This document shows positions 50,272-58,987 of a stretch of 64,000 nt of DNA, one piece after another. Within the stretch, counting starts at the first letter, position 1. Each line of letters begins with the position of its first letter. A model generated the notes under the pieces. It made no database searches. It saw nothing but the letters and a program-made list of their open reading frames with translations, and was not told where the DNA came from. A program made the translations under genes and the position numbers. Source of the stretch: Acidobacteriota bacterium (GTDB taxonomy: Bacteria > Acidobacteriota > Thermoanaerobaculia > Gp7-AA8); contig QHVT01000022.1 of NCBI GenBank assembly GCA_003223645.1, positions 1 to 64,000 on the forward strand, written 5' to 3'.

Positions 50272-50381
50272 ACCCGCGCCCGCGCCCGTGTCCGCTTCCG
50301 CGCCCCGGGGCGGGAGGCGAGCGAAGCGACTGCGTTCCCCCGCCCCGGGCGCGGAAGCGGGCACGGGCTCGGGTGCGGGAT
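50272..50381. repeat. Palindromic repeat, family A copy 4
   Basis: Arms CCCGCGCCCGCGCCCGTGTCC / GGGCACGGGCTCGGG with the shared CGCTTCCGCGCCCCGGGG and CCCCGGGCGCGGAAGCGG blocks, around GCGAGCGAAGCGACTGCG. The loop is identical to that of A3 (26090-26191), 24 kb away. Confidence 0.9.
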
Positions 50382-50435
50382 TAGTGCGCGCGGTCACAGC
50401 TGCGTAGGGCGCGGGGATCGATCATTGCGTCAGCA

Positions 50436-52469
50436 ATGACGTTCCTCGCGCTCATCGCCGCCGCCGCGATCACGATCCCCAACCCAATCCTCTTCGTCAC
50501 GCAGGTCCCGATTCCCGGCGACTTCACGACCGTCGCGTCGACGTTCGGCAATCAAAACGGGCAGATCGACTCAGCGCCGCGCGGCGGCGATCTCTGGATC
50601 ATCTATCCCGACGGCGTCGTGAAAAATCTCACGCGCACCGCGGGCTTCGGCAACGACGGGATGCAGTCGGACAAAGCGATCGCGGTGCGCGAGCCGTGCG
50701 TGCATTGGAGTGGCACGAAGGCGCTCTTCTCGATGGTCATCGGCGCGCCGAAGCAATATCAATGGAACGAGTACTACTGGCAGATCTACGAGATCACCGG
50801 CCTCGGCGAAAACGAGACGCCGGTCATCCGTAAGATTCCGAATCAGCCCGCGAGCTACAACAATGTCAGCCCGTTCTACGGCACCGGCGATCGCATCCTC
50901 TTCACGTCCGATCGTCCGCGAAGCGGCGAGCGTCATCTCTATCCGCAACTCGATGAATACGAAGAAGCGCCGACCGTGACGGGGCTCTGGAGCCTCGATC
51001 CGAACACGGGCGACCTGCGCATGCTCAACCACGCGCCGTCCGGCGTCTTCTCGCCGTTCGTCGACAGCTACGGGCGCATCGTCTTCACGCGCTGGGACCA
51101 CCTGCAGCGCGATCAGCAGGCCGACACCGACAACGTCGAGGGCAATGTCTACGGGACGTTCGACTACGCGGACGAAAGCGCGGGCGCCGCGAAGACGACG
51201 CAGCGTGTCGAAGTGTTTCCCGAGCCGCGCAGCACGCAGGGAAAAGTCGAGGGATTCACGATCAATCACTTTTTCCCGTGGGAGATCAACGAGGACGGGA
51301 CGGCCGAGGAGACGCTGAATCACGTCGGAAGACACGAGCTGCACGGCTACTTCGATCGCAGCTTCAACGACGACGGCGCGCTGCGCGAGTTCATCGCCGT
51401 CAACAGCGGACGGATGAACCAGCACGACATCAACAACTTCCTCCAGATCCGCGAAGACCCGACCCGTCCCGGCCGCTACCTCGGCACCGACGCGCCGGAG
51501 TTCTACACCCACGCGTCGGGACAGCTCGTGCGCCTCGATGCGGAGCCGTCGCGTCCCGCCGATCAGATCCAGGTCGAGTACCTCACGTCGCGCCAGAACA
51601 CGAACGGTCATTACCGCGATCCGCTGCCGCTGTCGGACGGCACGCTCCTTGTCGTGCACGCGCCGGAAACGCGCAACGAACAGAACGAAGGAACGCGCGC
51701 GATGCCGGCGTCGCGCTACGCGTTCCGCATCAAGACGCTGAACGGCGAGACGCTCACCGGCGGCCTTAAAGCGACCGTCCAGTACTGGGATCCCGACGTG
51801 CTCGTGTCCTGGAGCGGCGACTTGTGGGAGCTGACGCCGGTCGAAGTGCGCGCGCGCCCGAAACCGCTCGCGCGCGTCGCGACACTCGAAGAGCCCGAGC
51901 TGCGGATCTTCCGCGAAGAAGGCGTCGATCCCGCCGCATTCAAAGCCGACATCGCATCGAAGAACGTCGCGCTCATCGTCAGCCGCAACGTCACGACGCG
52001 CGATGCCGCCGACAAACAACAGCCGTTCAACCTCCGCGTCGAAGGCACGTCGCCTTCGGCTTCATCGACGAAACAGTACGCCGTCGCCAACATGCAGTTC
52101 TACGAAGCGCAACAAGTGCGCGGCGTCGGCGGCGTCACTAATCCCCGCCCCGGGCGCCGCGTCCTCGCGCGCAATTCGTCGTCGACGAAAATTGCGGCCG
52201 ACGGCTCCGTCGCCGCCCTCGTCCCCGCCCGCCGCGCGATGAGCTGGCAGACGACCGACGCGAGCGGCGCGCCCGTCGTGCGCGAGCGCTACTGGCTCAC
52301 GTTCCAACCCGGCGAAGTCCGCGTCTGCGGCTCCTGCCACGGCGTCAACTCCCATGACCAACTCGGCCGCACACCGCCGCAGAACTCTCCCGAAGCGCTG
52401 CGCGCGATTTTGAAAACGTGGAAGGCGGGACAGCCGAAGGTTGGAAAGCGGCGATCGGTGCGGCAGTAA
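50436..52469 (+). CDS. HzsA-like beta-propeller haem c protein
   Basis: A 677-aa exported protein: signal MTFLALIAAAAITIP, then the conserved start ILFVTQVPIPGDF, a propeller with FTSDRPRSGERHLY and LWSLDPNTGDLRML blades, and a C-terminal haem motif CGSCHGVNSHDQ. The order resembles the middle region of hydrazine synthase alpha subunits (HZS_alpha), which is also present in many proteins that have nothing to do with anammox. No other anammox gene is in the window, so a generic extracellular redox role is more likely. The ATG at 50436 begins the signal. A single haem and a long beta domain suggest electron transfer coupled to substrate binding. Confidence 0.75.
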   Translation: MTFLALIAAAAITIPNPILFVTQVPIPGDFTTVASTFGNQNGQIDSAPRGGDLWIIYPDGVVKNLTRTAGFGNDGMQSDKAIAVREPCVHWSGTKALFSMVIGAPKQYQWNEYYWQIYEITGLGENETPVIRKIPNQPASYNNVSPFYGTGDRILFTSDRPRSGERHLYPQLDEYEEAPTVTGLWSLDPNTGDLRMLNHAPSGVFSPFVDSYGRIVFTRWDHLQRDQQADTDNVEGNVYGTFDYADESAGAAKTTQRVEVFPEPRSTQGKVEGFTINHFFPWEINEDGTAEETLNHVGRHELHGYFDRSFNDDGALREFIAVNSGRMNQHDINNFLQIREDPTRPGRYLGTDAPEFYTHASGQLVRLDAEPSRPADQIQVEYLTSRQNTNGHYRDPLPLSDGTLLVVHAPETRNEQNEGTRAMPASRYAFRIKTLNGETLTGGLKATVQYWDPDVLVSWSGDLWELTPVEVRARPKPLARVATLEEPELRIFREEGVDPAAFKADIASKNVALIVSRNVTTRDAADKQQPFNLRVEGTSPSASSTKQYAVANMQFYEAQQVRGVGGVTNPRPGRRVLARNSSSTKIAADGSVAALVPARRAMSWQTTDASGAPVVRERYWLTFQPGEVRVCGSCHGVNSHDQLGRTPPQNSPEALRAILKTWKAGQPKVGKRRSVRQ

Positions 52470-52645
52470 ACTGGCGCCGGACTTCGCCATACGTTACGAC
52501 TGCCCGGCGGATGGACAAAAATTCCGATGTCATGAAACGTTTCCGCGGATCCTTTCACTACTAAGTGAAGGATGCCATGCGCAGGTAGGGAATCGGCGGC
52601 CGCTGTCACTCCTAAAGTAAGCCACACACTGGATGAGGAGGGATC
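52470..52645 (+). promoter_or_regulatory. Leader of the nine-gene operon with inverted repeat
   Basis: A 176-bp non-coding leader. CCTTTCACT (52551-52559) and AGTGAAGG (52564-52571) form an imperfect inverted repeat with a 4-base loop and one bulge, a possible operator or attenuator. GAGGAGG at 52635-52641 is a strong RBS for the ATG at 52646. Promoter boxes were not identified with confidence. Confidence 0.5.
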
Positions 52646-54403
52646 ATGTCCAAAGCCGAGCGACCGGGGATGGTCGGTTGGTACGACCCTGACCAGCTCG
52701 CGCGCACCGGCGTCGATGTGGCGATTTCCACGATCTTCGGCCGCGAATCCGATTTTCGCGCGCTCGAAGCGTTCACCACGCCGCAGGGCTCGTTCTTTCA
52801 GTGCTGCACGTGCAAGCCTGGCGAGCCGGCATGGATCGACTACGTCGGCGACACTGGCGACGGGTGGAACTCGACGTACAGCGTCGCTTACTGGCTTGCT
52901 CAGCCGAAGCTGACAGTCGCCACGAGCGACGGGGCGGCGGGCGAAACCACCCACACCGGACAGGTTCTCCTCTTTGGCGGCGACCAGGTGTATCCGACCG
53001 CGAACCGCGCTTCGTATGAGGAGCGTCTCGTGACGCCTTACAAGAGCGCGCGGGAACGATCCGACGAGCCATACCCGGAGGTCTACGCCATCCCCGGAAA
53101 CCATGACTGGTACGACAACCTCGTCAGCTTCACCCGCCTTTTTTGCAGCAAAGAATGGTTCGCCGGCTGGCGCACGCGTCAGAAGCGCAGCTATTTCGCG
53201 CTGAAACTTCCGTACGGCTGGTGGTTGGTCGGCACGGACATCCAGCTTGGCTCGGATATCGATTTCGCGCAACTCGATTACTTCAAAGAAGCGGCGAAAG
53301 CGATGCAGCCCAACGACCGCATCATTCTCTGCACTGCCGAGCCTCATTGGATCTATGCGCACCTATATCGCAAGACCGAACCGCATTACTATAATGAGAA
53401 GACGCTCGCCTTTCTCGAAAGCGAGAAAGTCTTCGGCGATCGCATTCAGATCTTTCTTGCCGGAGACCTGCATCATTACCGCCGCCACGAGGGAGAGGAC
53501 AAGCGTCAGAAGATCACCTCGGGCGGCGGCGGCGCATTCCTGCATCCGACCCACGGTCCGCAGGTCGAGGAGCTCCATCAGGATCTGCTCGAACAATCGG
53601 ATGACGGCTCTCCGCCGGTAACGCGTCACAGCACATACACGCGCCGCGCGAGCTACCCCGATGCGAAAACCTCGCGCAACCTGGCCTGGCAGAACCTGCT
53701 CTTTCCATTTCGGAACGCGAAATTCGGCAAGCTGATCGCGTCACTCTACGTGCTCGTGGCCTGGACGATTCTGAACGATGTCTCACGGGAAAAGACGCTG
53801 CTGCATGCTCTCGGACAAGCGCTCAGCAATACGGTACGCGCGCCATCTGCGACATTCACGGTCGTGCTCCTCCTTCTCGCATTCGTGTTCTTCACCGACA
53901 CGCATTTCCTGCTCTTCCGCTGGCTGGGCGGAGGCTTCCACGCATTGTTGCATCTCAGCGCGATCTTTTTTATCGGCTGGGGGTCGGCGCTGTTGACCAT
54001 TTGGCTCTATCCGCAGCTCGCGTATCACCACACGCAACACATGATCGCCACCGGCATCGTCATCTGGTTCGCCGGCTGGCTGGTGGGCTCGTTGATTTTC
54101 GGTGTTTACCTGCTCCTCGCACTGAATGTCTTTCGTCGCCATACCAATGAAGCCTTCTCGTCATTGAAGATCGAGGACTATAAGAATTTTCTCCGCTTCC
54201 GTCTCGATCCCGACGGGACGATGACCATTTTCCCAATCGGGGTCGAGAAGGTTGCCAGAAAGTGGAAAACCTCATCTGCCGCCGCGGGGCCGAAATACGA
54301 TCCCGACGGCGATTACACGAAACCCTTCCTCATCGAGGAACCAATCATCATCCGGCCGGACGATCTCCGCCGTCCGCCGCACAATGAAGGTGATGCGCCA
54401 TGA
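52646..54403 (+). CDS. Membrane metallophosphoesterase
   Basis: A 585-aa calcineurin-like phosphoesterase: metal motifs GDTGDG (Asp69/72), GGDQ (Asp113), GNHDW (His153), EPHW (His234) and GDLHHY (His276-277) are all present. Five hydrophobic segments lie around residues 365-495 (SLYVLVAWTILNDV, TFTVVLLLLAFVFFTDTHFL, LSAIFFIGWGSALLTIWLY, GIVIWFAGWLVGSLIFGVYL), then a soluble tail. The catalytic domain has no signal peptide, so it is probably cytosolic and anchored. Unlike most, it starts with a ~60-residue N-terminal helical region (MVGWYDPDQLARTGV). It is the first gene of the nine-gene operon and overlaps the next by ATGA. It may dephosphorylate a lipid or an isoprenyl phosphate. Confidence 0.88.
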   Translation: MSKAERPGMVGWYDPDQLARTGVDVAISTIFGRESDFRALEAFTTPQGSFFQCCTCKPGEPAWIDYVGDTGDGWNSTYSVAYWLAQPKLTVATSDGAAGETTHTGQVLLFGGDQVYPTANRASYEERLVTPYKSARERSDEPYPEVYAIPGNHDWYDNLVSFTRLFCSKEWFAGWRTRQKRSYFALKLPYGWWLVGTDIQLGSDIDFAQLDYFKEAAKAMQPNDRIILCTAEPHWIYAHLYRKTEPHYYNEKTLAFLESEKVFGDRIQIFLAGDLHHYRRHEGEDKRQKITSGGGGAFLHPTHGPQVEELHQDLLEQSDDGSPPVTRHSTYTRRASYPDAKTSRNLAWQNLLFPFRNAKFGKLIASLYVLVAWTILNDVSREKTLLHALGQALSNTVRAPSATFTVVLLLLAFVFFTDTHFLLFRWLGGGFHALLHLSAIFFIGWGSALLTIWLYPQLAYHHTQHMIATGIVIWFAGWLVGSLIFGVYLLLALNVFRRHTNEAFSSLKIEDYKNFLRFRLDPDGTMTIFPIGVEKVARKWKTSSAAAGPKYDPDGDYTKPFLIEEPIIIRPDDLRRPPHNEGDAP

Positions 54404-55962
54404 TCTGGGACTACATCATCATCGGCAGTGGCTTCGGCGGTTCGATTACGGCCTGTCGTCTGGCGGAAAAGAATCAGCGCGTGCTCGTCCTCGAGCGCGG
54501 CCGGCGGTGGGTGGAAAAAGACGATTTCCCGATCACAGAGCCGTGGATTTTCGATCACAAGCATCCGGAAAAGCACAACGGCTGGATCGATTTCCGGTTT
54601 TTCAGAAAGATGAGCGTGATCCAGGGCGCCGGCATTGGCGGCGGATCGCTCATCTACGCGAATATCTCGGTCGAGGCGCGGCCCGAGGTTTTCAAAAATG
54701 GCTGGCCAGCAGAAATCTCATACTGCGAGCTCAAGCCATATTACGACAAAGTCGCCAAGTTCATGAATGTGCAACGGGTGCCGGAAAACCAGGTGCCGGA
54801 GCGCTTCAGACTCATGAAGCGTGCGGCTGACGCCACTGGATACGGTGACCGCTTTCGCGGGGTGGATCTCTGCGTCGAGTTCAATCCGAATCTCGACATC
54901 ACGAAAACCGTCGACGCATCCGACGATGAGCTGATGGCGTTGTCGAAGGCCTCCAGAACGGTCAATCAGCACGGTGTCGAAATCGGCAGCTGCGTCCATT
55001 GCGGCAACTGCGACATTGGATGCACGTATCACGCGAAGAGCACGCTGGAGAAGAACTACATTCCAGTCGCCGAGCGGGCCGGCGCCGAGTTCCGGCCGCT
55101 GCATCTTGTGCGAACGATCGAACCGCAGAACGGCGGTTATCTGGTTCGTTTCGAACGGCTCGTCGACGGCGAGCGTAAGCCGGGCAGCGAAACCGCACGC
55201 AATGTCATTGTGGCCGCCGGCTCTCTCGGATCGACAGAGCTGCTCCTCCGCTGCCGCGACCAGTACAAAACCCTGCCGCACATCAGCCGCTTTCTCGGCC
55301 ACAATTGGACCTCCAACGGCGACTTCCTAACTCCTGCGTTTTATGACGATGCCCACAAACCATATCCACATCGCGGCCCGACGATCACCTCGATCATCGA
55401 TTTCGGCGACGGCGTATATAAAGGGCAGAAATTCTGGGTCCAGGATGGAGGCTATCCGAATATCCTGCTTAATTACCTGAACCGTTTCGAAAAGAAGCGC
55501 GCGCGCGCCCTGGCTACATTACTGGAGAACCGCTTCGACGACAACGTGATGCCGTGGTTCGCGCAAGGCGTCGACGCCGGCGACGGGCTGCTTCACCTCC
55601 GCCGCAGCTGGCTCCCCCCCTGGCGCAAAGAGCTTCATCTTGATTGGGACACCAAGACGAATGCCCCATTATTCGACGCCATTTTCGAGATGCATCACCT
55701 GCTGTCGAAGAAGACCGGCGGTACGCCGCACGATTCGCCGTTCTGGAAGTTTCTTCGTTGGGCGGTCACACCCCATCCGCTTGGCGGCTGCAATATGGGA
55801 ACGTCGCCGGCAGACGGCGTCGTCAATCACAAGGGAGAAGTCTTCGGCTACAAGGGCCTTTATGTCGCCGACGGCTCGATCATCCCGGTGCCCATCGGCC
55901 GCAACCCAACGCGCACCATCGCCGCGCTCTCCGAGCGCATTGCCAAACTGATGCTGGAATAA
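54400..55962 (+). CDS. GMC oxidoreductase (cholesterol-oxidase-like)
   Basis: A 520-aa FAD enzyme. Residues 5-35 are the FAD loop (IIIGSGFGGSITACRLAE). The C-terminal signature TPHPLGGCNMG with GVVNHKGEVFGYKGLYVADG and NPTRTIAALSER matches cholesterol oxidases and related sterol/alcohol GMC enzymes; the catalytic His lies in HPLGG and Asn in GRNPTRT. An internal CVHCGNCDIGC (CxxCxxCxxxC) is a motif also found in membrane-type long-chain alcohol GMC oxidases; whether it binds an Fe-S cluster is unknown. There is no signal peptide or TAT motif. The gene overlaps its upstream neighbour and lies 10 bp before the patatin gene. Electrons may pass to the dihaem cytochrome of the same operon. Confidence 0.92.
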   Translation: MIWDYIIIGSGFGGSITACRLAEKNQRVLVLERGRRWVEKDDFPITEPWIFDHKHPEKHNGWIDFRFFRKMSVIQGAGIGGGSLIYANISVEARPEVFKNGWPAEISYCELKPYYDKVAKFMNVQRVPENQVPERFRLMKRAADATGYGDRFRGVDLCVEFNPNLDITKTVDASDDELMALSKASRTVNQHGVEIGSCVHCGNCDIGCTYHAKSTLEKNYIPVAERAGAEFRPLHLVRTIEPQNGGYLVRFERLVDGERKPGSETARNVIVAAGSLGSTELLLRCRDQYKTLPHISRFLGHNWTSNGDFLTPAFYDDAHKPYPHRGPTITSIIDFGDGVYKGQKFWVQDGGYPNILLNYLNRFEKKRARALATLLENRFDDNVMPWFAQGVDAGDGLLHLRRSWLPPWRKELHLDWDTKTNAPLFDAIFEMHHLLSKKTGGTPHDSPFWKFLRWAVTPHPLGGCNMGTSPADGVVNHKGEVFGYKGLYVADGSIIPVPIGRNPTRTIAALSERIAKLMLE

Positions 55963-55972
55963 GGAGACGACG

Positions 55973-57496
55973 ATGAGTCCCAAACGTTCATTGATCCTGG
56001 CAGGCGGGGGAATCAAAGTCGCCTTTCAAGCGGGCGTCCTGCAGGTATGGTTGGATGAAGCTGGCTTAAAATTCGATCATGTCGACGCCGCAAGCGGCGG
56101 CGTATTCAACCTGGCCATGTTGTGTCAGGGCATGAACGGTACGGAAATCGCCGATGCCTGGCGGCGCACCGATCCGAAAGAGGGCATCAGCGTCAATGCC
56201 AAAGAATTGATCAAGCTTCTGTACGCGGAATCGCTGTTCACCATCGACGCCTATCGTAAGAACGTTTTTCCTGTCTGGGGCCTGGACTGGACGAAGATCC
56301 AGCAGTCGCAGCTCGAGGCCTCGTTCAACGTCTTCAACTTCAGCAGGAAAGAAGTGGAAGTGCTCGCGCCGGCACAGATGAACGAAGATTTTCTCGTCGC
56401 CTGCGTCTCCCTGCCGATGTGGTTTCCACCGGTGCGCATCAACGGACAGACGTACATCGACTCCGTGTACATGACCGACGCGAATATCGACGAGGCGATC
56501 CGCCGCGGTGCGGACGAACTGTGGGTGATCTGGACCGTTTCGGATAAAGACGAATGGCATCCCGGCTTCGTCGCCACGTATTTCCAGATCATCGAAACGA
56601 GCGCCGACGGCCATTACAAAGCGAGCCTGAAGCGGATCGCCGAGAACAATGCCGCGATCGCCGCCGGGCAGCGGGGCGAGTATGGCCGGCACATCGAGGT
56701 GAAGGAATTGAAGGCCGACGTGGCGCTGCATTATCTCGTCGACTTGAGCAAAGACCGGATGACCGAGGCCGTGAATCTGGGAGTGAAACGCGGGCGGGAA
56801 TGGTGCCGGGAACAGGGCATTCCTTTGCCGAACGAAGGACACGATTATCCGGTCGACGTGCACGAGGCCCATACCACGCTCAGTTTCACGGAGACCATGA
56901 AGGGTCATGTCGGTTTCGGCGCTGCCGATTTCGAGAGCGGGGCCGCGCAGGGACGCAAAGACCATAATGACTTGAGCGTGCACCTCACCGTCATGGTCGA
57001 CGGTGTGAACCGTTTCGTCACGCGCCCCGAGCACGACGCCACGATCACCGGCACGGTGTCGTGCAAGGCGCTCGGCGGCAAGCGCGAGGTGAGCGAGGGA
57101 CACTTCAACCTCTTCGTCGACCAGACGAACGCGTCACAGAAGCGGATGCTCTACCGCCTCTTCTTCACCGACGCCAACGATCGCAAGCTCACGCTGACGG
57201 GATTCAAGGAAATTCGCGACGATCCCGGCTTCGATCTATGGAAAGACACGACCACGCTCTTTATGAATATCCTCGAAGGACATATCCCCGAGGGAGAGGA
57301 TGCGGGAGCGACGCGCATTGCATCCGGAATCATCACTATCCACTTGTTCGACTTCCTCCATCAGCTCACGACGTTTCGCACCACCGGTCCGACGCTGGCC
57401 GACCGCGCCAGCGCGATGGCGCGATTCGGGAGACTCTTCCTCGGCAAACTGTGGGACGCCTATGGCCGCGGCGTCTTGAGCACGAGTCCCTTCTAA
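55973..57496 (+). CDS. Patatin-like protein with C-terminal extension
   Basis: A 507-aa protein. The oxyanion loop LAGGGIKVAFQAGVL is intact. The nucleophile elbow reads VDAASGGVFN with Ser41, so the usual G-x-S-x-G is A-A-S-G-G. The dyad Asp is expected in YIDSVYMTDAN, where patatins have D-G-(G/A). Helix and strand order (GADELWVIWTVS) otherwise fit patatins. Residues ~295-490 form an extra domain: LSFTETMKGHVGFG, RMLYRLFFTDANDRKLTLTG and IRDDPGFDLWKDTTTLFMNI. From memory, this domain occurs next to cholesterol-oxidase-type GMC enzymes fused to alpha/beta hydrolases. A phospholipase or sterol-esterase role is possible, but the motif changes leave activity open. Confidence 0.82.
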   Translation: MSPKRSLILAGGGIKVAFQAGVLQVWLDEAGLKFDHVDAASGGVFNLAMLCQGMNGTEIADAWRRTDPKEGISVNAKELIKLLYAESLFTIDAYRKNVFPVWGLDWTKIQQSQLEASFNVFNFSRKEVEVLAPAQMNEDFLVACVSLPMWFPPVRINGQTYIDSVYMTDANIDEAIRRGADELWVIWTVSDKDEWHPGFVATYFQIIETSADGHYKASLKRIAENNAAIAAGQRGEYGRHIEVKELKADVALHYLVDLSKDRMTEAVNLGVKRGREWCREQGIPLPNEGHDYPVDVHEAHTTLSFTETMKGHVGFGAADFESGAAQGRKDHNDLSVHLTVMVDGVNRFVTRPEHDATITGTVSCKALGGKREVSEGHFNLFVDQTNASQKRMLYRLFFTDANDRKLTLTGFKEIRDDPGFDLWKDTTTLFMNILEGHIPEGEDAGATRIASGIITIHLFDFLHQLTTFRTTGPTLADRASAMARFGRLFLGKLWDAYGRGVLSTSPF

Positions 57497-57515
57497 CTGC
57501 GAGGAGCAAAGCACC

Positions 57516-58055
57516 ATGAGCACCGACGATCCGGCACGAAAGGCGCGTCTCGAAAACTCGAAGGACATGATTCCCGTTCAGGGAACTGTGGACGTCGAGG
57601 TCCCCATCGACACGCTATGGGGAGCATTCACGCATGCCAACCTGTGGCCGGAGTGGAATCGCTGCTTTTTCTGGGTCAAGAACCGCGATCTCGTGGCCGG
57701 CCGGCAACTGGTGTGGGCGTTTCAGCCGATCAAGTGGTACTACCTGTACAAAATGTTCGCTACCGCGAAGATCGTCGAGCTCGAGCCGCAGCGCAAAGTG
57801 ACATGGCAGGTCACGGTATTTCCCGGCATGTACGCGCGGCACACCTATCACGTGGAGCACCTCGGCGATGGCCGCACCCGTTTCGGTTCCTGGGAGCAGG
57901 CCATGGGCTGGGGCTTTCGCATCATCAAACGCTTCTGGATCACGCATTTCACCTTCGTCAAAGACGAGTCCTTGATCGGCGCGCGCCGCCTGGAAACGAT
58001 CTACAAAAACGCCGGCAATCTCAGTGAAGCGGCCATACGCGGAGCGAAAGAGTGA
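57516..58055 (+). CDS. SRPBCC (START/Bet v1-like) family protein
   Basis: A 179-aa cytosolic lipid-binding fold. The core runs VQGTVDVEVPIDTLWGAFTH, ANLWPEWNRCFFWV, then KMFATAKIVELEPQRKVTWQ and HTYHVEHLGDGRTRFGSW, with the long C-terminal helix (DESLIGARRLETIYKNAG). The pattern is the polyketide-cyclase/dehydratase subgroup of SRPBCC proteins, which bind hydrophobic ligands and sometimes isomerise or cyclise them. The unusually aromatic strand GFRIIKRFWITHF could line the pocket. Its GTGA junction with the next gene and 19-bp gap from the previous one place it in the operon, where it may shuttle a steroid- or terpenoid-like intermediate. Confidence 0.85.
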   Translation: MSTDDPARKARLENSKDMIPVQGTVDVEVPIDTLWGAFTHANLWPEWNRCFFWVKNRDLVAGRQLVWAFQPIKWYYLYKMFATAKIVELEPQRKVTWQVTVFPGMYARHTYHVEHLGDGRTRFGSWEQAMGWGFRIIKRFWITHFTFVKDESLIGARRLETIYKNAGNLSEAAIRGAKE

Positions 58056-58987
58056 AGCGCCGCATTGCCGCTGTCGTAATCCTTCTGCTCCTCGGCGCAC
58101 TGGTCTCCGGCGGATGGTTTTATCGGCGGTATTTGCGGCTCGAGCACGATGATCTCGCGCCGAATATTCATGCGGTCCTCGGCGCGGGCGGCAATTCCGT
58201 CATTGTCCACGGTCATGGGCAGACGCTTCTCATCGATCCGAAGTTTCCGCCCGGCTCGGCGTGGCTGCGGCGATGGATGACCGGACACGGCGGACCGCCC
58301 ACGATCATCGTCGATACGCATTATCACTATGATCATACGGACGGGAACCCTGAATATCCGAACGCGCGCATTGTGGCCCATCGCCTTGTGCCGGACTTGA
58401 TGCGGCAGCGCGATGGCGCATTCTGGGCACAGCACCCGAACGCGATTCCAAAGACGCTCATCGACGACAGCGGCACGATCGACGTCGGCGGTCAGCAGGT
58501 AGCGCTCGTCCATCCGCCTCATGCACACACGCAAGGCGATCTCTGGGCGCTGGTCCGCTCCGGCGACAAAGAGATCGTCGCCACCGGCGATCTCGTCTTT
58601 CATACCTTCTATCCATTCTTCGACCTCGGTCCTGGCGGCGCGGACGTCAAGGGCACGATCACCGCCGTGCGCGGGATGACTGCCGCCCATCCGCACGCCG
58701 TCTTCGTTCCCGGACATGGTCCCTTGGCAACGGCGGAAGAGTTGAATCACTATGCCGATTACCTCACCGATCTGGATCGATCGGTCGCCAAAGCACGGCG
58801 CGACGGCTTGAGCGAAGATCAGGCCGTCAAGCATATCGATCTTTCGCGCTGGCACTTTTCCGTTCTGCCGTCATTCCACGACCGGCACCTCTGCTGGGCG
58901 ACCGCTGCCAACAATATTCGCGCCGTGTACCGGCTTCAATCGGGCCGGGGCGATGCCGCCCATCCACCCTGCTCTCTCTGGAGATGA
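58052..58987 (+). CDS. Membrane-anchored MBL-fold metallohydrolase
   Basis: A 311-aa metallo-beta-lactamase-fold protein, GTG start overlapping the SRPBCC stop. One N-terminal TM helix or uncleaved signal (VVILLLLGALVSGGWFYRRY) is followed by the metal motif THYHYDHTDG (HxHxDH at residues 90-95), HAHTQGD, ATGDLVFH and VPGHGP, so both metal sites are complete. It probably faces the periplasm. MBL-fold enzymes hydrolyse lactones, thioesters or phosphodiesters; none can be chosen from sequence. A lactonase acting on an oxidised product of the GMC enzyme would fit the neighbourhood. It overlaps the next gene by ATGA. Confidence 0.9.
   Translation: MKRRIAAVVILLLLGALVSGGWFYRRYLRLEHDDLAPNIHAVLGAGGNSVIVHGHGQTLLIDPKFPPGSAWLRRWMTGHGGPPTIIVDTHYHYDHTDGNPEYPNARIVAHRLVPDLMRQRDGAFWAQHPNAIPKTLIDDSGTIDVGGQQVALVHPPHAHTQGDLWALVRSGDKEIVATGDLVFHTFYPFFDLGPGGADVKGTITAVRGMTAAHPHAVFVPGHGPLATAEELNHYADYLTDLDRSVAKARRDGLSEDQAVKHIDLSRWHFSVLPSFHDRHLCWATAANNIRAVYRLQSGRGDAAHPPCSLWR

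Noticed and set aside
50436-52469. Evidence for anammox (hydrazine synthase)
   Set aside because: Only the propeller and one haem motif resemble HzsA; other anammox genes are absent.
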